Below, in pieces: positions 1 to 9,900 of a stretch of DNA of 64,000 nucleotides. The stretch is from Fibrella aestuarina BUZ 2 (GTDB taxonomy: Bacteria > Bacteroidota > Bacteroidia > Cytophagales > Spirosomataceae): contig NC_020054.1 in NCBI RefSeq assembly GCF_000331105.1, forward strand, positions 1,353,698 to 1,417,697. The letters are read 5' to 3'. Position 1 is the first letter of the stretch, and each line of letters begins with the position of its first letter. The notes beneath the pieces were generated by a model. It ran no database searches and was not told where the DNA came from. It saw only the letters and a list, made by a program, of their open reading frames with translations. The position numbers and the translations under genes are program-made.

Positions 1-618
1 GGCAGCATAGATAAGCCAACCGCAACGGGCCACGATGTGGCTCATCAACTAGACACTGCGTCGCCCCGGCTATCAATGCCAAAAAACGAGTTGCCACAAA
101 CTGGTGCGGAATTAGCCACGGCAGCTGATAACGCTTCATCAGAAACGGTTAATCGCCCCCAACGAAAACCGCGCTTTGGGAAAGCGGATGCCTACGTAAC
201 GAAGAAAGAGATCAATAGCCGGGAGACTGCGCCAGTTGAACAAGTCGTCTCCCAAACTAAGACGCCAGACAACGTACCTGCGATTGTAAGCGTAGAAGCA
301 CCAAGTATTGCAAAAGCAGAAAAAGGCCCATCGACCGTAACTGAGTCGGAAAAGTCGTCTTCGGGTCGCACTGTTGTGTTGACGATCGCTGAGCCAGAAC
401 CAACTAAACTGGCGGCTTTGGAGCCGACAAAACCAGACGCCGCTCACAATGCCCCTAACCTGACCCAGTTTTTTGATAAAGTAAAACAGATTAAGCGTGG
501 AGAGGTATTTGCCCGCGCTACCCCCACCCGGCAGGCGGCCGAACCCAAAACTGGGTTAGGTCGATTAATGAACGGCGTGCGCGAAAGCCTTCGTAACGAA
601 AATAGCTTGGAACCATGA
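1..618 (+). CDS. Hypothetical protein, 5' end outside the window
   Basis: The reading frame is open from base 1, so the true start lies upstream; the GTG at 37 is only the first start-like codon inside the window. About 205 residues are visible. The sequence is hydrophilic, rich in Ala, Thr, Pro, Lys and Glu, with no membrane segment or signal peptide in the visible part, and reads as largely disordered with a basic C-terminal segment. Its TGA (616-618) overlaps the ATG of the next gene in an ATGA arrangement, so the two are probably translationally coupled. I recognise no family. In related genomes a small linker protein often precedes an outer-membrane barrel behind a sigma factor, but that is inference. 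Confidence 0.6.
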   Translation, partial: GSIDKPTATGHDVAHQLDTASPRLSMPKNELPQTGAELATAADNASSETVNRPQRKPRFGKADAYVTKKEINSRETAPVEQVVSQTKTPDNVPAIVSVEAPSIAKAEKGPSTVTESEKSSSGRTVVLTIAEPEPTKLAALEPTKPDAAHNAPNLTQFFDKVKQIKRGEVFARATPTRQAAEPKTGLGRLMNGVRESLRNENSLEP

Positions 619-1625
619 GAACTTTATTCACACTATGCTGCCTCATCGCCTTCGGACAGACGGCGCTGGCGCTCCCCGCCGACTCGCTTATTATTCGGTT
701 TGGTACGTCTTCACGCGTGGCGATCTACGCGCCCACCAAAGAGCAATTAAAGAAGATCACGCAGTATGACCTAAACCAGATCGTACGAGAAATGGTCAGC
801 AAACTCGACTCCGTGCCCGAGGGACAGGTGTACGCCATTAATGAACAAAACGGTAAACGCTACCTGCGCGACACGCTGATCGTGGTGGAGAAGTCAGGCG
901 GAAACGTAACGATCAGCGTCAAAAACGATGATAGTAGGAGCAATGAGTCATCGGACGACTATCAGCGGGAGCGAAGTTCACGGACGCGAACCACACGAAC
1001 CTATTCGTCACGCTCAAACTGGAAAGTAAACACCGACTTTCACATTGGTTTGAATACCTGGCTCAACGGCCCCACCGACGCCCTGTACAATGGCGGTTCA
1101 TTTGAATTGAGCCCGTTGGGATCGCGCTATTTTGCCATAAGCCTCACCCAAAATCCGTCCATTGTCCGGAATGAACACGTTCGCATCAGCGTACGGTATG
1201 GGTTACAATTCGCCTGGAACAACTTTATGTTTCAGCAGAACGTGAGACTTGAACGCGAAGCCAACGGCGTAGCTTTCCAGACGTACCCCGTGCAACTGGA
1301 AAAGAGCAAGCTCACCGTCTGCAATCTGGAAATTCCGGTGGTGCCTCAGTTCGCTATTTATAATAGTAGCCGCAAGCGCGCCTTCAGTATCGGATTTGGT
1401 GGTTTTATCGGCTATCGGCTCGATAGCTACACCAAAATCAAGCTGGAAAACAACGACGTAATTCGCGACCATAACAGCTATTTCCTGAATAATCTGCAGT
1501 ATGGTTTGCAAGGAAATATTGGTGTCGCTGGCCTGAATTTCTTCGTCAAATACCACCTGACCAATACGTTCCAGGACAACCGTGGCCCTGCCTTACGGCC
1601 TCTTAGCTTCGGAATCACGATCTAA
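615..1625 (+). CDS. Outer membrane beta-barrel protein (OMP_b-brl type)
   Basis: This is a 336-residue exported protein. Residues 1-20 form a signal peptide ending near ALALPAD. About 20-110 is a small mixed domain and 110-140 is a Ser/Arg-rich linker (QRERSSRTRTTRTYSSRS). Residues 140-336 alternate polar and hydrophobic or aromatic residues in strand-length blocks (HIGLNTWL, ISVRYGLQFAW, FSIGFGGFIGYRL, LQGNIGVAGLNFFVKY) and end in the strand-like LSFGITI, as outer-membrane barrels do. The start is fixed by the 4-base overlap with the preceding gene. The barrel class is clear; the cargo or role is unknown. A strong terminator follows. Confidence 0.75.
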   Translation: MRTLFTLCCLIAFGQTALALPADSLIIRFGTSSRVAIYAPTKEQLKKITQYDLNQIVREMVSKLDSVPEGQVYAINEQNGKRYLRDTLIVVEKSGGNVTISVKNDDSRSNESSDDYQRERSSRTRTTRTYSSRSNWKVNTDFHIGLNTWLNGPTDALYNGGSFELSPLGSRYFAISLTQNPSIVRNEHVRISVRYGLQFAWNNFMFQQNVRLEREANGVAFQTYPVQLEKSKLTVCNLEIPVVPQFAIYNSSRKRAFSIGFGGFIGYRLDSYTKIKLENNDVIRDHNSYFLNNLQYGLQGNIGVAGLNFFVKYHLTNTFQDNRGPALRPLSFGITI

Positions 1626-1649
1626 GAACCGGTAAGCCATAGGCCTACC

Positions 1650-1687
1650 AAAACGAAGCCGCAACAGGTACGTTGCGGCTTCGTTTT
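1650..1687 (+). terminator. Rho-independent terminator after the barrel gene
   Basis: A perfect 16-bp stem (1650-1665 with 1672-1687) encloses a 6-base AGGTAC loop. The 3' arm ends in TTTT and the 5' arm begins with AAAA, so it could work in both directions. It separates the barrel operon from the tRNA-tuf transcription unit. Confidence 0.85.
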
Positions 1688-1718
1688 GCAGAAGTGTCAA
1701 AGAATTTTTGCGCGACCT

Positions 1719-1749
1719 GTTGACAACGGACAAAATCGTCGTACTTTTG
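1719..1749 (+). promoter_or_regulatory. Bacteroidetes-type promoter for the tRNA-Tyr/Gly/Thr-tuf unit
   Basis: An exact TAnnTTTG -7 element (TACTTTTG, 1742-1749) lies exactly 19 bases after a TTG (1720-1722) that fits the -33 TTTG element. This spacing is the known Bacteroidetes sigma-A arrangement. The predicted start falls near 1755, about 45 bases before tRNA-Tyr. No other promoter of this quality is seen before tuf, so the tRNAs and tuf may be one transcript. Confidence 0.7.
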
Positions 1750-1798
1750 CAACTCCAAACCGGGAAACGGCTAGGAATCGTTCTTTATTGATTGACTT

Positions 1799-1884
1799 GG
1801 GGAGTTTCCAGAGTGGCCAAATGGATCAGACTGTAAATCTGCTGGCGTACGCCTTCGGAGGTTCGAATCCTCCACTCCCCACCA
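1799..1884 (+). tRNA. tRNA-Tyr (anticodon GTA), class II with encoded CCA
   Basis: The acceptor stem GGGGAGT (1799-1805) pairs with ACTCCCC (1874-1880). The anticodon loop CTGTAAA carries GTA, the long variable arm of tyrosine tRNAs is present, and the T-loop GTTCGAATCC is standard. The discriminator is A at 1881 and CCA is encoded (1882-1884). Confidence 0.96.
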
Positions 1885-1974
1885 ACGAGTTTGTAGTTTG
1901 AGCGTGTTTAGTTTGCAGTTAGTTTCGGCTTTTCAACTGTAAATAAGAAACGCCCAAACTACAAACTAATTTTT

Positions 1975-2047
1975 GCGGGAGTAGCTCAGTTGGTAGAGCG
2001 ATAGCCTTCCAAGCTATAGGTCGCGAGTTCGAACCTCGTCTCCCGCT
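1975..2047 (+). tRNA. tRNA-Gly (anticodon TCC)
   Basis: The acceptor stem GCGGGAG (1975-1981) pairs with CTCCCGC (2040-2046). The anticodon stem ATAGC/GCTAT holds the loop CTTCCAA with anticodon TCC, and GTTCGAACCTC is the T-arm. The discriminator is T at 2047 and CCA is not encoded, unlike the flanking tRNA-Tyr. Confidence 0.96.
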
Positions 2048-2068
2048 CAGTGACATTAACCAAAGTTT

Positions 2069-2140
<72 letters not shown>

Positions 2141-2180
2141 CTAAGCTGCCAAATATTGCTCTGTTGGGGTAGCTTTAGAA

Positions 2181-2206
2181 GGGTGCTTCTTTGGGGGCAC
2201 CTTTTG
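2181..2206 (+). terminator. Weak hairpin with T-run between tRNA-Thr and tuf (possible attenuator)
   Basis: GGTGC (2182-2186) can pair with GCACC (2197-2201), followed by TTTT. The stem is only 5-6 bp. It may be a partial terminator that lowers read-through from the tRNAs into tuf, or simply 5' leader structure. Confidence 0.35.
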
Positions 2207-2259
2207 CGTAAGGGCAAATCAACTAACACTAACAATAGTTAATCTAAGCGTTTTTAGAC

Positions 2260-3447
2260 ATGGCAAAGGAGAATTTTGACCGCTCGAAACCGCACGTCAA
2301 CATCGGTACGATTGGTCACGTTGACCACGGCAAGACGACGCTGACGGCAGCCATTACGAAAGTACTCGCCGAAAAAGGCCTGGCTGCAATGCGGGACTTC
2401 TCGTCGATTGATAATGCCCCTGAGGAAAAAGAGCGTGGTATCACAATCAACACCTCACACGTAGAATATGCAACGGCTAACCGCCACTATGCACACGTTG
2501 ACTGCCCGGGCCACGCTGACTATGTGAAGAACATGGTAACGGGTGCCGCTCAGATGGACGGTGCCATCCTGGTAGTAGCTGCAACCGACGGTCCCATGCC
2601 CCAGACTCGTGAGCACATCCTGCTCGCCCGTCAAGTAGGTGTACCCCAGCTTGTTGTATTCATGAACAAGGTGGATATGGTCGACGATCCCGAGCTGCTC
2701 GAACTCGTTGAGATGGAAATCCGCGAGCTGTTGAGCTTCTATAACTTCGACGGCGACAACATTCCTGTTATCCAGGGTTCTGCACTGGGTGGCCTGAATG
2801 GCGACGCGAAGTGGGTGAAAACTATCGAAGAACTGATGGACTCGGTAGACTCATTCATTCCCCTGCCTCCGCGTCAGACCGATCTGCCGTTCCTGATGCC
2901 GGTGGAAGACGTATTCTCGATCACGGGTCGTGGTACGGTTGCTACGGGTCGTATCGAGCGTGGTGTGATCAACTCAGGTGAGCCGGTTGAAATCCTCGGG
3001 ATGGGTGCCGAAAACCTGAAATCAGTTGTAACGGGTGTAGAAATGTTCCGGAAAATTCTGGACCGTGGCGAAGCCGGTGACAACGTAGGTCTGCTGCTCC
3101 GTGGTATTGAAAAAACCGATATCCGTCGTGGTATGGTTATTTGCAAGCCTGGTTCAGTAACGCCCCATGCCAAATTCAAGGCTGAGGTGTACGTACTGTC
3201 GAAAGAAGAAGGTGGCCGTCACACGCCGTTCTTCAACAAGTACCGTCCGCAGTTCTACTTCCGTACCACGGACGTAACGGGCGAAATCGTACTGCCTGCT
3301 GGCGTTGAGATGGTAATGCCTGGTGATAACATCACCATCGAAGTTACCCTGATCAACAAAATCGCCATGGAGAAAGGTCTTCGCTTCGCTATTCGTGAAG
3401 GTGGCCGTACCGTAGGTGCTGGTCAGGTAACCGAAATCCTCGACTAA
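2260..3447 (+). CDS. tuf: Translation elongation factor Tu
   Basis: This 395-residue GTPase delivers aminoacyl-tRNA to the ribosomal A site. The G1 loop GHVDHGKT is at 19-26, the effector/switch I segment ERGITIN near 55-61, DCPGH near 80-84 and the G4 motif NKVD near 135-138. Domains II and III follow and are complete, ending in the conserved [13 protein letters not shown]. Length matches bacterial EF-Tu. The ATG at 2260 gives the canonical [20 protein letters not shown] start. It sits behind three tRNA genes and ends at a strong terminator. No second tuf copy is in the window. Confidence 0.98.
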   Translation: MAKENFDRSKPHVNIGTIGHVDHGKTTLTAAITKVLAEKGLAAMRDFSSIDNAPEEKERGITINTSHVEYATANRHYAHVDCPGHADYVKNMVTGAAQMDGAILVVAATDGPMPQTREHILLARQVGVPQLVVFMNKVDMVDDPELLELVEMEIRELLSFYNFDGDNIPVIQGSALGGLNGDAKWVKTIEELMDSVDSFIPLPPRQTDLPFLMPVEDVFSITGRGTVATGRIERGVINSGEPVEILGMGAENLKSVVTGVEMFRKILDRGEAGDNVGLLLRGIEKTDIRRGMVICKPGSVTPHAKFKAEVYVLSKEEGGRHTPFFNKYRPQFYFRTTDVTGEIVLPAGVEMVMPGDNITIEVTLINKIAMEKGLRFAIREGGRTVGAGQVTEILD

Positions 3448-3460
3448 TCGATTGATTCAT

Positions 3461-3499
3461 AAACAAGTGCATTTCCGCAAGGGAGTGCACTTGTTTTTT
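3461..3499 (+). terminator. Rho-independent terminator after tuf
   Basis: An 11-bp stem (3461-3471 with 3486-3496) is followed by a run of T. It closes the tuf unit, and its T-run overlaps the predicted promoter of the tRNA-Trp/secE unit. Confidence 0.85.
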
Positions 3500-3520
3500 G
3501 ATAAGAATTTCCGATCTTTG
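3490..3520 (+). promoter_or_regulatory. Candidate promoter for tRNA-Trp-secE-nusG
   Basis: TTG at 3491-3493, a 19-base spacer, then GATCTTTG (3513-3520). This matches the TAnnTTTG -7 consensus at all but the first base. The -33 box lies inside the 3' arm of the tuf terminator. The predicted start is about 20 bases before tRNA-Trp. Confidence 0.5.
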
Positions 3521-3548
3521 CAGTCCGTTTCGGCGGGGCATACAATAC

Positions 3549-3622
3549 ACGGGTGTAGTTCAAGGGTAGAATAGCGGTCTCCAAAACCGTTGATGGGAGT
3601 TCGAATCTCTCCACCCGTGCCA
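3549..3622 (+). tRNA. tRNA-Trp (anticodon CCA), encoded CCA end
   Basis: The acceptor stem ACGGGTG (3549-3555) pairs with CACCCGT (3612-3618). The anticodon stem GCGGT/ACCGT holds CTCCAAA with anticodon CCA. Discriminator G (3619) is followed by an encoded CCA (3620-3622). It lies 13 bases before secE, the usual bacterial position. Confidence 0.96.
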
Positions 3623-3635
3623 ATCCTTACATACA

Positions 3636-3827
3636 ATGGACAAGGTGACATCCTTCCTCAAGTTGTCTTGGGAAGAAGTTCAACACAATGTGACTTGGCC
3701 GAAATTCAGCGAATTACAGGGCAGTTCGACGCTGGTACTGGTAGCTTCGCTGATTTTTGCGCTTATGGTCGGACTGGTCGATTACGTTTTTGAAAACGTA
3801 CTCAACCTCTTCTACCAGTCATTTTAA
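3636..3827 (+). CDS. secE: Preprotein translocase subunit SecE
   Basis: This 63-residue protein is the small clamp subunit of the SecYEG channel. An N-terminal amphipathic helix carries the conserved WEEVQHNVTWPKFSEL motif, followed by one transmembrane helix (about 31-55, LVLVASLIFALMVGLVDYVF). Length is typical of single-span SecE. It sits between tRNA-Trp and nusG, 15 bases before nusG, in the standard secE-nusG-rplKAJL-rpoBC order. Confidence 0.95.
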   Translation: MDKVTSFLKLSWEEVQHNVTWPKFSELQGSSTLVLVASLIFALMVGLVDYVFENVLNLFYQSF

Positions 3828-3842
3828 TTACCACCATTTAGC

Positions 3843-4403
3843 ATGGGCACTGGCATCAACTGGTACGTCATTCGGGCGGTATCCGGGCAGGAGAAAAAGG
3901 TTAAGTCGTATCTCGACAACGAAATCCACCGGCAAAATTTGTCGGAAGTGATTCCGCAGGTATTGATTCCTTCAGAGAAGGTCTACGAAATGCGGAATGG
4001 CAAAAAGCGGATTCGCGAGAAGTCGTTCTTTCCCGGTTATATCCTGATTTCGGCTGATTTGGGCAATGCCCGCGCGCTCGACCTGATCACCAATATGCCG
4101 GGTGTGATCGGCTTTCTGGGTAACACGGGGTCGGGGAATTCGAAGATTCCGGTTCCGCTGCGTGAAGCCGAAGTGAAGCGCATTCTGGGCAAAGTCGAAG
4201 AAGAGACCCAGGAAGCAGCAACGCCGACAGTCGCTTACCTGAAAGGTGAGTCGGTGAAGGTAGTTGATGGGCCGTTCAGCGGCTTCATTGGCACCGTTGA
4301 AGAGGTGTTCGATGATCGGAAGAAACTGAACGTTGTCGTGAAGATCTTCGGTCGGAGCACCCCTGTTGAATTGAGTTACGCACAAGTTGATAAAGAGAGC
4401 TAA
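3843..4403 (+). CDS. nusG: Transcription termination/antitermination protein NusG
   Basis: This 186-residue protein binds RNA polymerase and links it to Rho or the ribosome. The NGN domain occupies about 5-115 (WYVIRAVSGQEKKVKSYL, FFPGYILI, MPGVIGFLG) and the C-terminal KOW domain about 130-183 (GESVKVVDGPFSGFIGTVEEV). It follows secE closely. The 152 bases to rplK hold no gene I can support; a promoter or L11/L1 leader could lie there but I see no clear motif. Confidence 0.96.
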   Translation: MGTGINWYVIRAVSGQEKKVKSYLDNEIHRQNLSEVIPQVLIPSEKVYEMRNGKKRIREKSFFPGYILISADLGNARALDLITNMPGVIGFLGNTGSGNSKIPVPLREAEVKRILGKVEEETQEAATPTVAYLKGESVKVVDGPFSGFIGTVEEVFDDRKKLNVVVKIFGRSTPVELSYAQVDKES

Positions 4404-4555
4404 CAGTCGTTGGTTCTCACGTTTTGCCGCCGAGGCTTCCATTCGAGGCGATAAGACACCACAACAGTCCGCAGGCAGGCGCCGACTCCCCGATTAGGCT
4501 ATGACACTACTCGAGGCCGACGTACCTGATACGACTGATTAACTAAGTACTAACA

Positions 4556-4999
4556 ATGGCAAAAGAAGTAGCTGGCTACGTTAAGTTGCAGGTAAAGGGT
4601 GGCCAAGCCAACCCGTCTCCTCCAATCGGTCCTGCGCTGGGTTCCAAGGGTTTGAATATCATGGAATTCTGCAAGCAGTTCAACGGTCGGACGCAGGACA
4701 AGATGGGTATGGTTTTGCCGGTACTCATTACGTACTACAAAGACAAGTCGTTTGACTTCGTCATCAAGACCCCGCCCGCGCCGATTATGTTGCTTGAGGC
4801 CGCTAAACTGAAAGGTGGATCGGCACAGCCTAACCGGAACAAAGTTGGTTCGGTGAACTGGGATCAGGTACGTACCATTGCCGAGACTAAAATGCCCGAT
4901 TTGAACTGCTTTACGGTCGAGTCGGCCATGAAACAGGTTGCGGGTACGGCTCGTAGCATGGGTATCACGGTAACGGGAACGGCCCCTTGGGAGGCGTAG
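4556..4999 (+). CDS. rplK: 50S ribosomal protein L11
   Basis: 147 residues, the usual L11 length. The N-terminal domain starts [20 protein letters not shown] and has the proline-rich [13 protein letters not shown] segment (about 21-33). The C-terminal rRNA-binding domain ends with [15 protein letters not shown]11 forms the GTPase-associated centre with 23S rRNA and the L10/L12 stalk. It is first of the rplKAJL group, 29 bases before rplA. Confidence 0.97.
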   Translation: MAKEVAGYVKLQVKGGQANPSPPIGPALGSKGLNIMEFCKQFNGRTQDKMGMVLPVLITYYKDKSFDFVIKTPPAPIMLLEAAKLKGGSAQPNRNKVGSVNWDQVRTIAETKMPDLNCFTVESAMKQVAGTARSMGITVTGTAPWEA

Positions 5000-5028
5000 C
5001 AAACTTGCCTTAGGCATCTTAACGAATT

Positions 5029-5727
5029 ATGGCAAAGTTGACAAAGAAACAAAAAGAAGCGCAGTCGAAGTACGATGCTACGCAGGTTTACTCGCTTGAG
5101 AAAGCGGCTGAAATCCTGAAAGAAATTTCGTACACCAAATTCGACGCTTCTGTAGACATCGACGTTCGCCTGGGTGTTGATCCGCGTAAAGCGGACCAAA
5201 TGGTTCGGGGGGTAGCAACGCTGCCACACGGCACAGGCAAAACGGTACGGGTTCTGGTTCTCTGCACACCCGACAAGGAAGCAGAAGCCAAAGAAGCCGG
5301 AGCAGATTATGTAGGCTTAGACGATTACATCCAGAAAATCGAACAAGGCTGGACCGACGTTGACGTGATTATCACGATGCCGACGGTTATGGCCAAAGTA
5401 GGTCGTCTGGGTCGCGTACTGGGTCCTCGTGGTCTGATGCCGAACCCCAAGTCGGGTACGGTTACGCTGGAAGTAGGGAAAGCTGTGACGGAAGTGAAAG
5501 CTGGTAAAATCGATTTTAAAGTCGACAAAACTGGTATCATCCACACGAGCATTGGCAAGGTGTCATTCACGCCGGAGAAGATCGCTGAGAATGCTCAGGA
5601 GATCATCGCCACGCTGTTGCGCCTGAAGCCCTCTTCATCAAAAGGTACTTATGTGCAGACGATCTATCTGTCGAGCACCATGAGTCCGAGTGTTAGCATT
5701 GACAAAACTACCGTTGCCGGGCTGTAA
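5029..5727 (+). CDS. rplA: 50S ribosomal protein L1
   Basis: 232 residues, normal for bacterial L1, which builds the mobile L1 stalk next to the E site and in many bacteria represses its own operon. Family hallmarks include [21 protein letters not shown] (about 48-68), the [15 protein letters not shown] segment (about 129-143) and the [12 protein letters not shown]-terminus. Only 3 bases separate its TAA from the rplJ start, so the two are probably translationally linked. Confidence 0.97.
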   Translation: MAKLTKKQKEAQSKYDATQVYSLEKAAEILKEISYTKFDASVDIDVRLGVDPRKADQMVRGVATLPHGTGKTVRVLVLCTPDKEAEAKEAGADYVGLDDYIQKIEQGWTDVDVIITMPTVMAKVGRLGRVLGPRGLMPNPKSGTVTLEVGKAVTEVKAGKIDFKVDKTGIIHTSIGKVSFTPEKIAENAQEIIATLLRLKPSSSKGTYVQTIYLSSTMSPSVSIDKTTVAGL

Positions 5728-5730
5728 ACA

Positions 5731-6264
5731 ATGACAAGAGAAGAAAAAGGCGCGATCATCGACGAGCTGAGTCAGAAGTTCCAGTCAATCCCGTATTTCT
5801 ACATTACTGATGCCTCTGGCATGTCAGTAGCCGAAACCAACGACCTGCGTCGGAAGTGTTTCGAGAATGGTATCGAATACGTGGTGGTAAAGAACACCTT
5901 GATCAAAAAGGCGCTCGAAACGGTAACTAGCACAGATTATACTCCTTTTGACGGCGAAGTGCTGAAAGGGTTCTCAGGCGTGATGTTTCACCCGGAGAAC
6001 GGTAAAGCAGCCGCTAAGCTGATCAAGGAGTTCCGCAAGACCAACGACAAGCTGAAACTGAAGGGTGCTTCGGTTGACTACAGCGTGTTCGTAGGGGCTG
6101 ATCAACTCGATACACTCATCAACCTGAAGAGCCGTACCGAACTTATCGGCGACATCATTGGCCTCTTGCAATCACCTGCGAAGAATGTGGTTTCGGCCCT
6201 TTCGAGCGGTGGCGGCAAACTGGCTGGTATCCTGAAGACGCTGTCGGAGCGCGACGAACAATAA
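5731..6264 (+). CDS. rplJ: 50S ribosomal protein L10
   Basis: 177 residues. The N-terminal rRNA-binding domain starts with TREEKGAIIDELSQKF and contains the conserved VVKNTLIKKAL (about 51-61). The C-terminal helix (ILKTLSER) is where L7/L12 dimers dock. L10 forms the base of the ribosomal stalk with L7/L12, encoded next. It begins 3 bases after rplA. Confidence 0.96.
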   Translation: MTREEKGAIIDELSQKFQSIPYFYITDASGMSVAETNDLRRKCFENGIEYVVVKNTLIKKALETVTSTDYTPFDGEVLKGFSGVMFHPENGKAAAKLIKEFRKTNDKLKLKGASVDYSVFVGADQLDTLINLKSRTELIGDIIGLLQSPAKNVVSALSSGGGKLAGILKTLSERDEQ

Positions 6265-6321
6265 GCCCGACGTTTCATTTTTTCAATCAATCTTGTAACA
6301 ACTTAATTTTCCAATACGAAA

Positions 6322-6708
6322 ATGGCAGATTTGAAAGCATTCGCTGAGCAGCTTGTTAACCTGACGGTTAAAGAAGTAAACGAGCTGGCTGCTATCCTGA
6401 AAGATGAGTATGGCATTGAGCCCGCAGCCGCTGCTCCCGTTATGGTAGCCGGTGGTGGCGCTGGTGCTGGTGATGCCGCTCCTGCTGCTGCAGAAAAAAC
6501 CTCTTTCGACGTGATCCTGAAAGCTCCCGGCGCCGGTAAACTGGCCGTTGTGAAGCTGGTGAAAGACCTGACGGGTCTGGGTCTGAAAGAGGCGAAAGAA
6601 CTGGTTGACAGCGCGCCGAAGCCGGTTAAAGAAGGTGTTGCTAAAGACGAAGCCGAAGCGCTCCGTAAGCAATTGGAAGAAGCTGGTGCTGAAGTAGAAG
6701 TTAAGTAA
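6322..6708 (+). CDS. rplL: 50S ribosomal protein L7/L12
   Basis: 128 residues, acidic and Ala-rich. The N-terminal dimerisation domain (about 1-33) is followed by an Ala/Gly hinge ([16 protein letters not shown]). The C-terminal factor-binding domain contains [27 protein letters not shown] in the standard arrangement (about 70-97). It recruits translation GTPases such as EF-Tu, also encoded in this window. A hairpin follows before rpoB. Confidence 0.97.
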   Translation: MADLKAFAEQLVNLTVKEVNELAAILKDEYGIEPAAAAPVMVAGGGAGAGDAAPAAAEKTSFDVILKAPGAGKLAVVKLVKDLTGLGLKEAKELVDSAPKPVKEGVAKDEAEALRKQLEEAGAEVEVK

Positions 6709-6730
6709 GCATACAGCCGATCTACCATAC

Positions 6731-6778
6731 TCCAAGCAGAAAAGGCCTGGCAAACTGTCAGGTCTTTTTCTGCTTGGA
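6731..6778 (+). terminator. rplL-rpoB intergenic hairpin (attenuator/partial terminator)
   Basis: TCCAAGCAGAAAA (6731-6743) pairs with TTTTCTGCTTGGA (6766-6778), with further pairing (GCCTG/CAGGT) toward the loop. The T-run sits inside the 3' arm rather than after it. In many bacteria this position carries an attenuator that sets the ratio of ribosomal protein to RNA polymerase mRNA; that role here is inferred. Confidence 0.7.
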
Positions 6779-6928
6779 GACTTTTTATCTACATACGTCG
6801 CCCCGTTAAAACTAATTTTTGGCGGGCGGTGTTGCTTTTTTACGCCCTTTTATATACGTTACCAGATTTCGTATTGAAAGGGGGTTTTTTAGTACAGAAT
6901 CAGTCGCTCAACTAAACGCAGAAGAGCC

Positions 6929-9900
6929 TTGGCTACAAACGCTAAAAACACCAACACACGCAAGAACTTTGCGACGATTCAGCCTGTAGTTGATTATCCC
7001 GACTTTCTGGATATTCAGCTGAAATCATTCCGTGACTTCTTTCAGTTGGACACGCCTTCAGATAGCCGTTCGCAGGAAGGGCTGTACAAGGTATTCCAGG
7101 AAAACTTCCCAATCTCGGATTCGCGCGAAAATTTCACGCTGGAATTTATCGATTATTCAGTTGACCCGCCGAAATACTCTGTGGATGAGTGTATCGATCG
7201 GGGGCTGACCTATTCCGTTCCGCTGAAGGCGAAACTACGGCTGTCGAACAGTGACCCCGACAACGAAGACTTCGAAACCATCGAGCAGGACGTGTTTTTG
7301 GGCAACATCCCGTACATGACCGAAAAGGCGTCGTTTGTAATAAACGGAGCTGAGCGGGTCATTGTTTCGCAGTTGCACCGCTCGCCGGGTGTGTTCTTCT
7401 CGATGAGCAAGCACACCAACGGCACCAAACTGTATTCAGCCCGGATCATCCCCTTCAAAGGATCCTGGATTGAATTCTCGACCGACGTAAACAACGTGAT
7501 GTATGCGTACATCGACCGGAAGAAGAAATTCCCGGTAACGACGTTGTTGCGTGCGATTGGCTTCGGTTCAGATAAAGATATTCTGGATCTGTTTGGCCTG
7601 TCAGAAGAGATCAACGCTACCCCCAACACGCTGAAGAAGGCCATTGGTCGTCGGTTGGCGGCGCGGGTGCTACGTACCTGGACCGAAGACTTCGTTGATG
7701 AAGATACCGGTGAGGTTGTATCGATCAGCCGGAACGAAGTGCTCATGGAGCGCGACTCGGTGATCGGTGCTGATGACATTGATACGATTGTTGAATCGGG
7801 CCAGAAATCGATCATCCTGCACAAGGAAGATATGAACGTGGCCGATTACAACATCATTTATAATACGCTGCAGAAGGATAGCTCGAACTCGGAGAAAGAA
7901 GCCGTTGAGCAGATCTATCGGCAACTGCGGAACACCGAAGCGCCCGACGAACAGTCGGCTCGGGAGGTGATCCAAAGCCTGTTCTTCTCAGACAAGCGGT
8001 ATGACCTGGGTGACGTTGGCCGGTATCGGATCAACAAGAAGCTGGGCTTGGACGTAGCGATCGACACGAAAGTATTGACGACCGAAGACATTGTCTCGAT
8101 CGTGAAATACCTGATTGGCCTGATCAACGCCAAAGCGGTTGTCGATGATATTGACCACTTGAGCAACCGCCGGGTACGTACCGTTGGCGAGCAGTTGTAT
8201 GCGCAGTTCGGCGTAGGTCTGGCCCGTATGGCCCGGACCATCAAAGAGCGGATGAACGTGCGGGATAACGAAGACTTCAAGCCGGTTGATCTGATCAATG
8301 CCCGGACGCTGTCGTCGGTGATCAACTCGTTCTTCGGCACCAACCAGCTGTCGCAGTTCATGGACCAAACCAACCCGCTGGCCGAGGTGACGCACAAGCG
8401 TCGTATGTCGGCGCTCGGGCCGGGTGGTCTGTCGCGCGAGCGGGCCGGTTTTGAGGTACGTGACGTACACTATACGCACTACGGTCGCCTGTGTACGATT
8501 GAAACGCCGGAAGGACCGAACATCGGTCTGATTTCGTCGCTTTGCGTCTATGCTAAAGTGAACAGCATGGGCTTTATCGAAACGCCCTACCGGATCGTTG
8601 AGAACGGTAAGGTGCCCGATAAGCCGGTAATGTATCTCACGGCTGAAGAGGAAGATTCGCACTACATCGCGCAGGCAAGCTCGGCTGTCGATAATAAAGG
8701 CAACTTTAAAGTGGATCGGTTGAAGGCTCGTTTTGAAGGCGACTTCCCAATGTCGGAGCCAACGAGCGTATCGTTCATGGATATTGCCCCGAACCAGATC
8801 GTGTCGGTGGCTGCGTCGATGATTCCGTTCCTGGAACACGATGACGCCAACCGCGCCCTGATGGGATCGAACATGCAACGTCAGGCGGTGCCCCTGCTGC
8901 GTCCCGAAGCCCCCATCGTAGGAACGGGTCTGGAAGGTCGCGTTGCCGTTGACTCGCGTGCCCTGGTTGTGGCCGAAACGGATGGCGTGATCGACTTTGT
9001 TGATTCGACCAAGATCGTTGTCCGGTACAACCTGGATAAAGACACGAGCCTGGTGACGTTTGATGAAGACGTGAAAACGTACAACCTCATCAAATTCCGC
9101 CGGACCAACCAGGATACCTGCATCAACCTGAAGCCGATCGTACTGAAAGGCCAGAAGGTGAAGAAAGGGGAGGTGCTTTGCGAAGGGTACGCCACGCAAA
9201 CAGGCGAACTGGCGCTGGGCCGTAACATGAAGGTTGCCTTCATGCCCTGGCAGGGTTACAACTTCGAGGATGCCATCGTGATATCGGAGCGTGTTGTGCG
9301 CGAAGACATCTTCACGTCGATCCACATCGAAGAGTTTGAACTGGAGGTACGTGATACCAAGCGCGGCGAAGAAGAACTGACCTCAGAGATTCCGAACGTA
9401 TCGGAAGAAACGGTCCGGAACCTCGACGAGAACGGTATCGTGCGCGTGGGTACGGAGGTGAAAGAAGGCGATATCCTGATCGGTAAGATTACGCCGAAAG
9501 GGGAGAGCGATCCGACTCCGGAAGAGAAACTGCTCCGCGCCATCTTCGGTGATAAAGCCGGTGACGTGAAAGATGCCTCGAAAAAGGCGCCACCGTCGCT
9601 GAAAGGGGTTGTTATCGACACCAAACTGTTCTCGCGGCCCTCGAAAGAAGATCGGGGTAAGCACAAGGAAGAACTGAAAGTGCTGATGAAAAAGTACAGC
9701 CGTGACTTGACGTCTTTCCGTTCGCGGGGGATCGACAAGTTGGTTGAATTACTTGACGGCAAAACCAGTGCTGGTGTGAAACACCGCTTCGGCGATGAAA
9801 TCATCAGCAAGGGCACGAAGTTCAGCCGGAAGAACATCACCGACAACCTGTTCCCTGACAAGAACCCGTACCGCGACGAAAGCGGTTACGCGGTACCTGA

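Noticed and set aside
1686..1901. 71-residue plus-strand open frame
   Set aside because: It runs through the promoter and the whole of tRNA-Tyr; it is not a protein gene.
4404..4555. Possible small gene between nusG and rplK
   Set aside because: No credible start with coding-like composition is seen; treated as a leader or spacer.
7988..9325. 445-residue minus-strand open frame
   Set aside because: It is fully antisense to rpoB, His/Arg-rich and compositionally a shadow of conserved codons.
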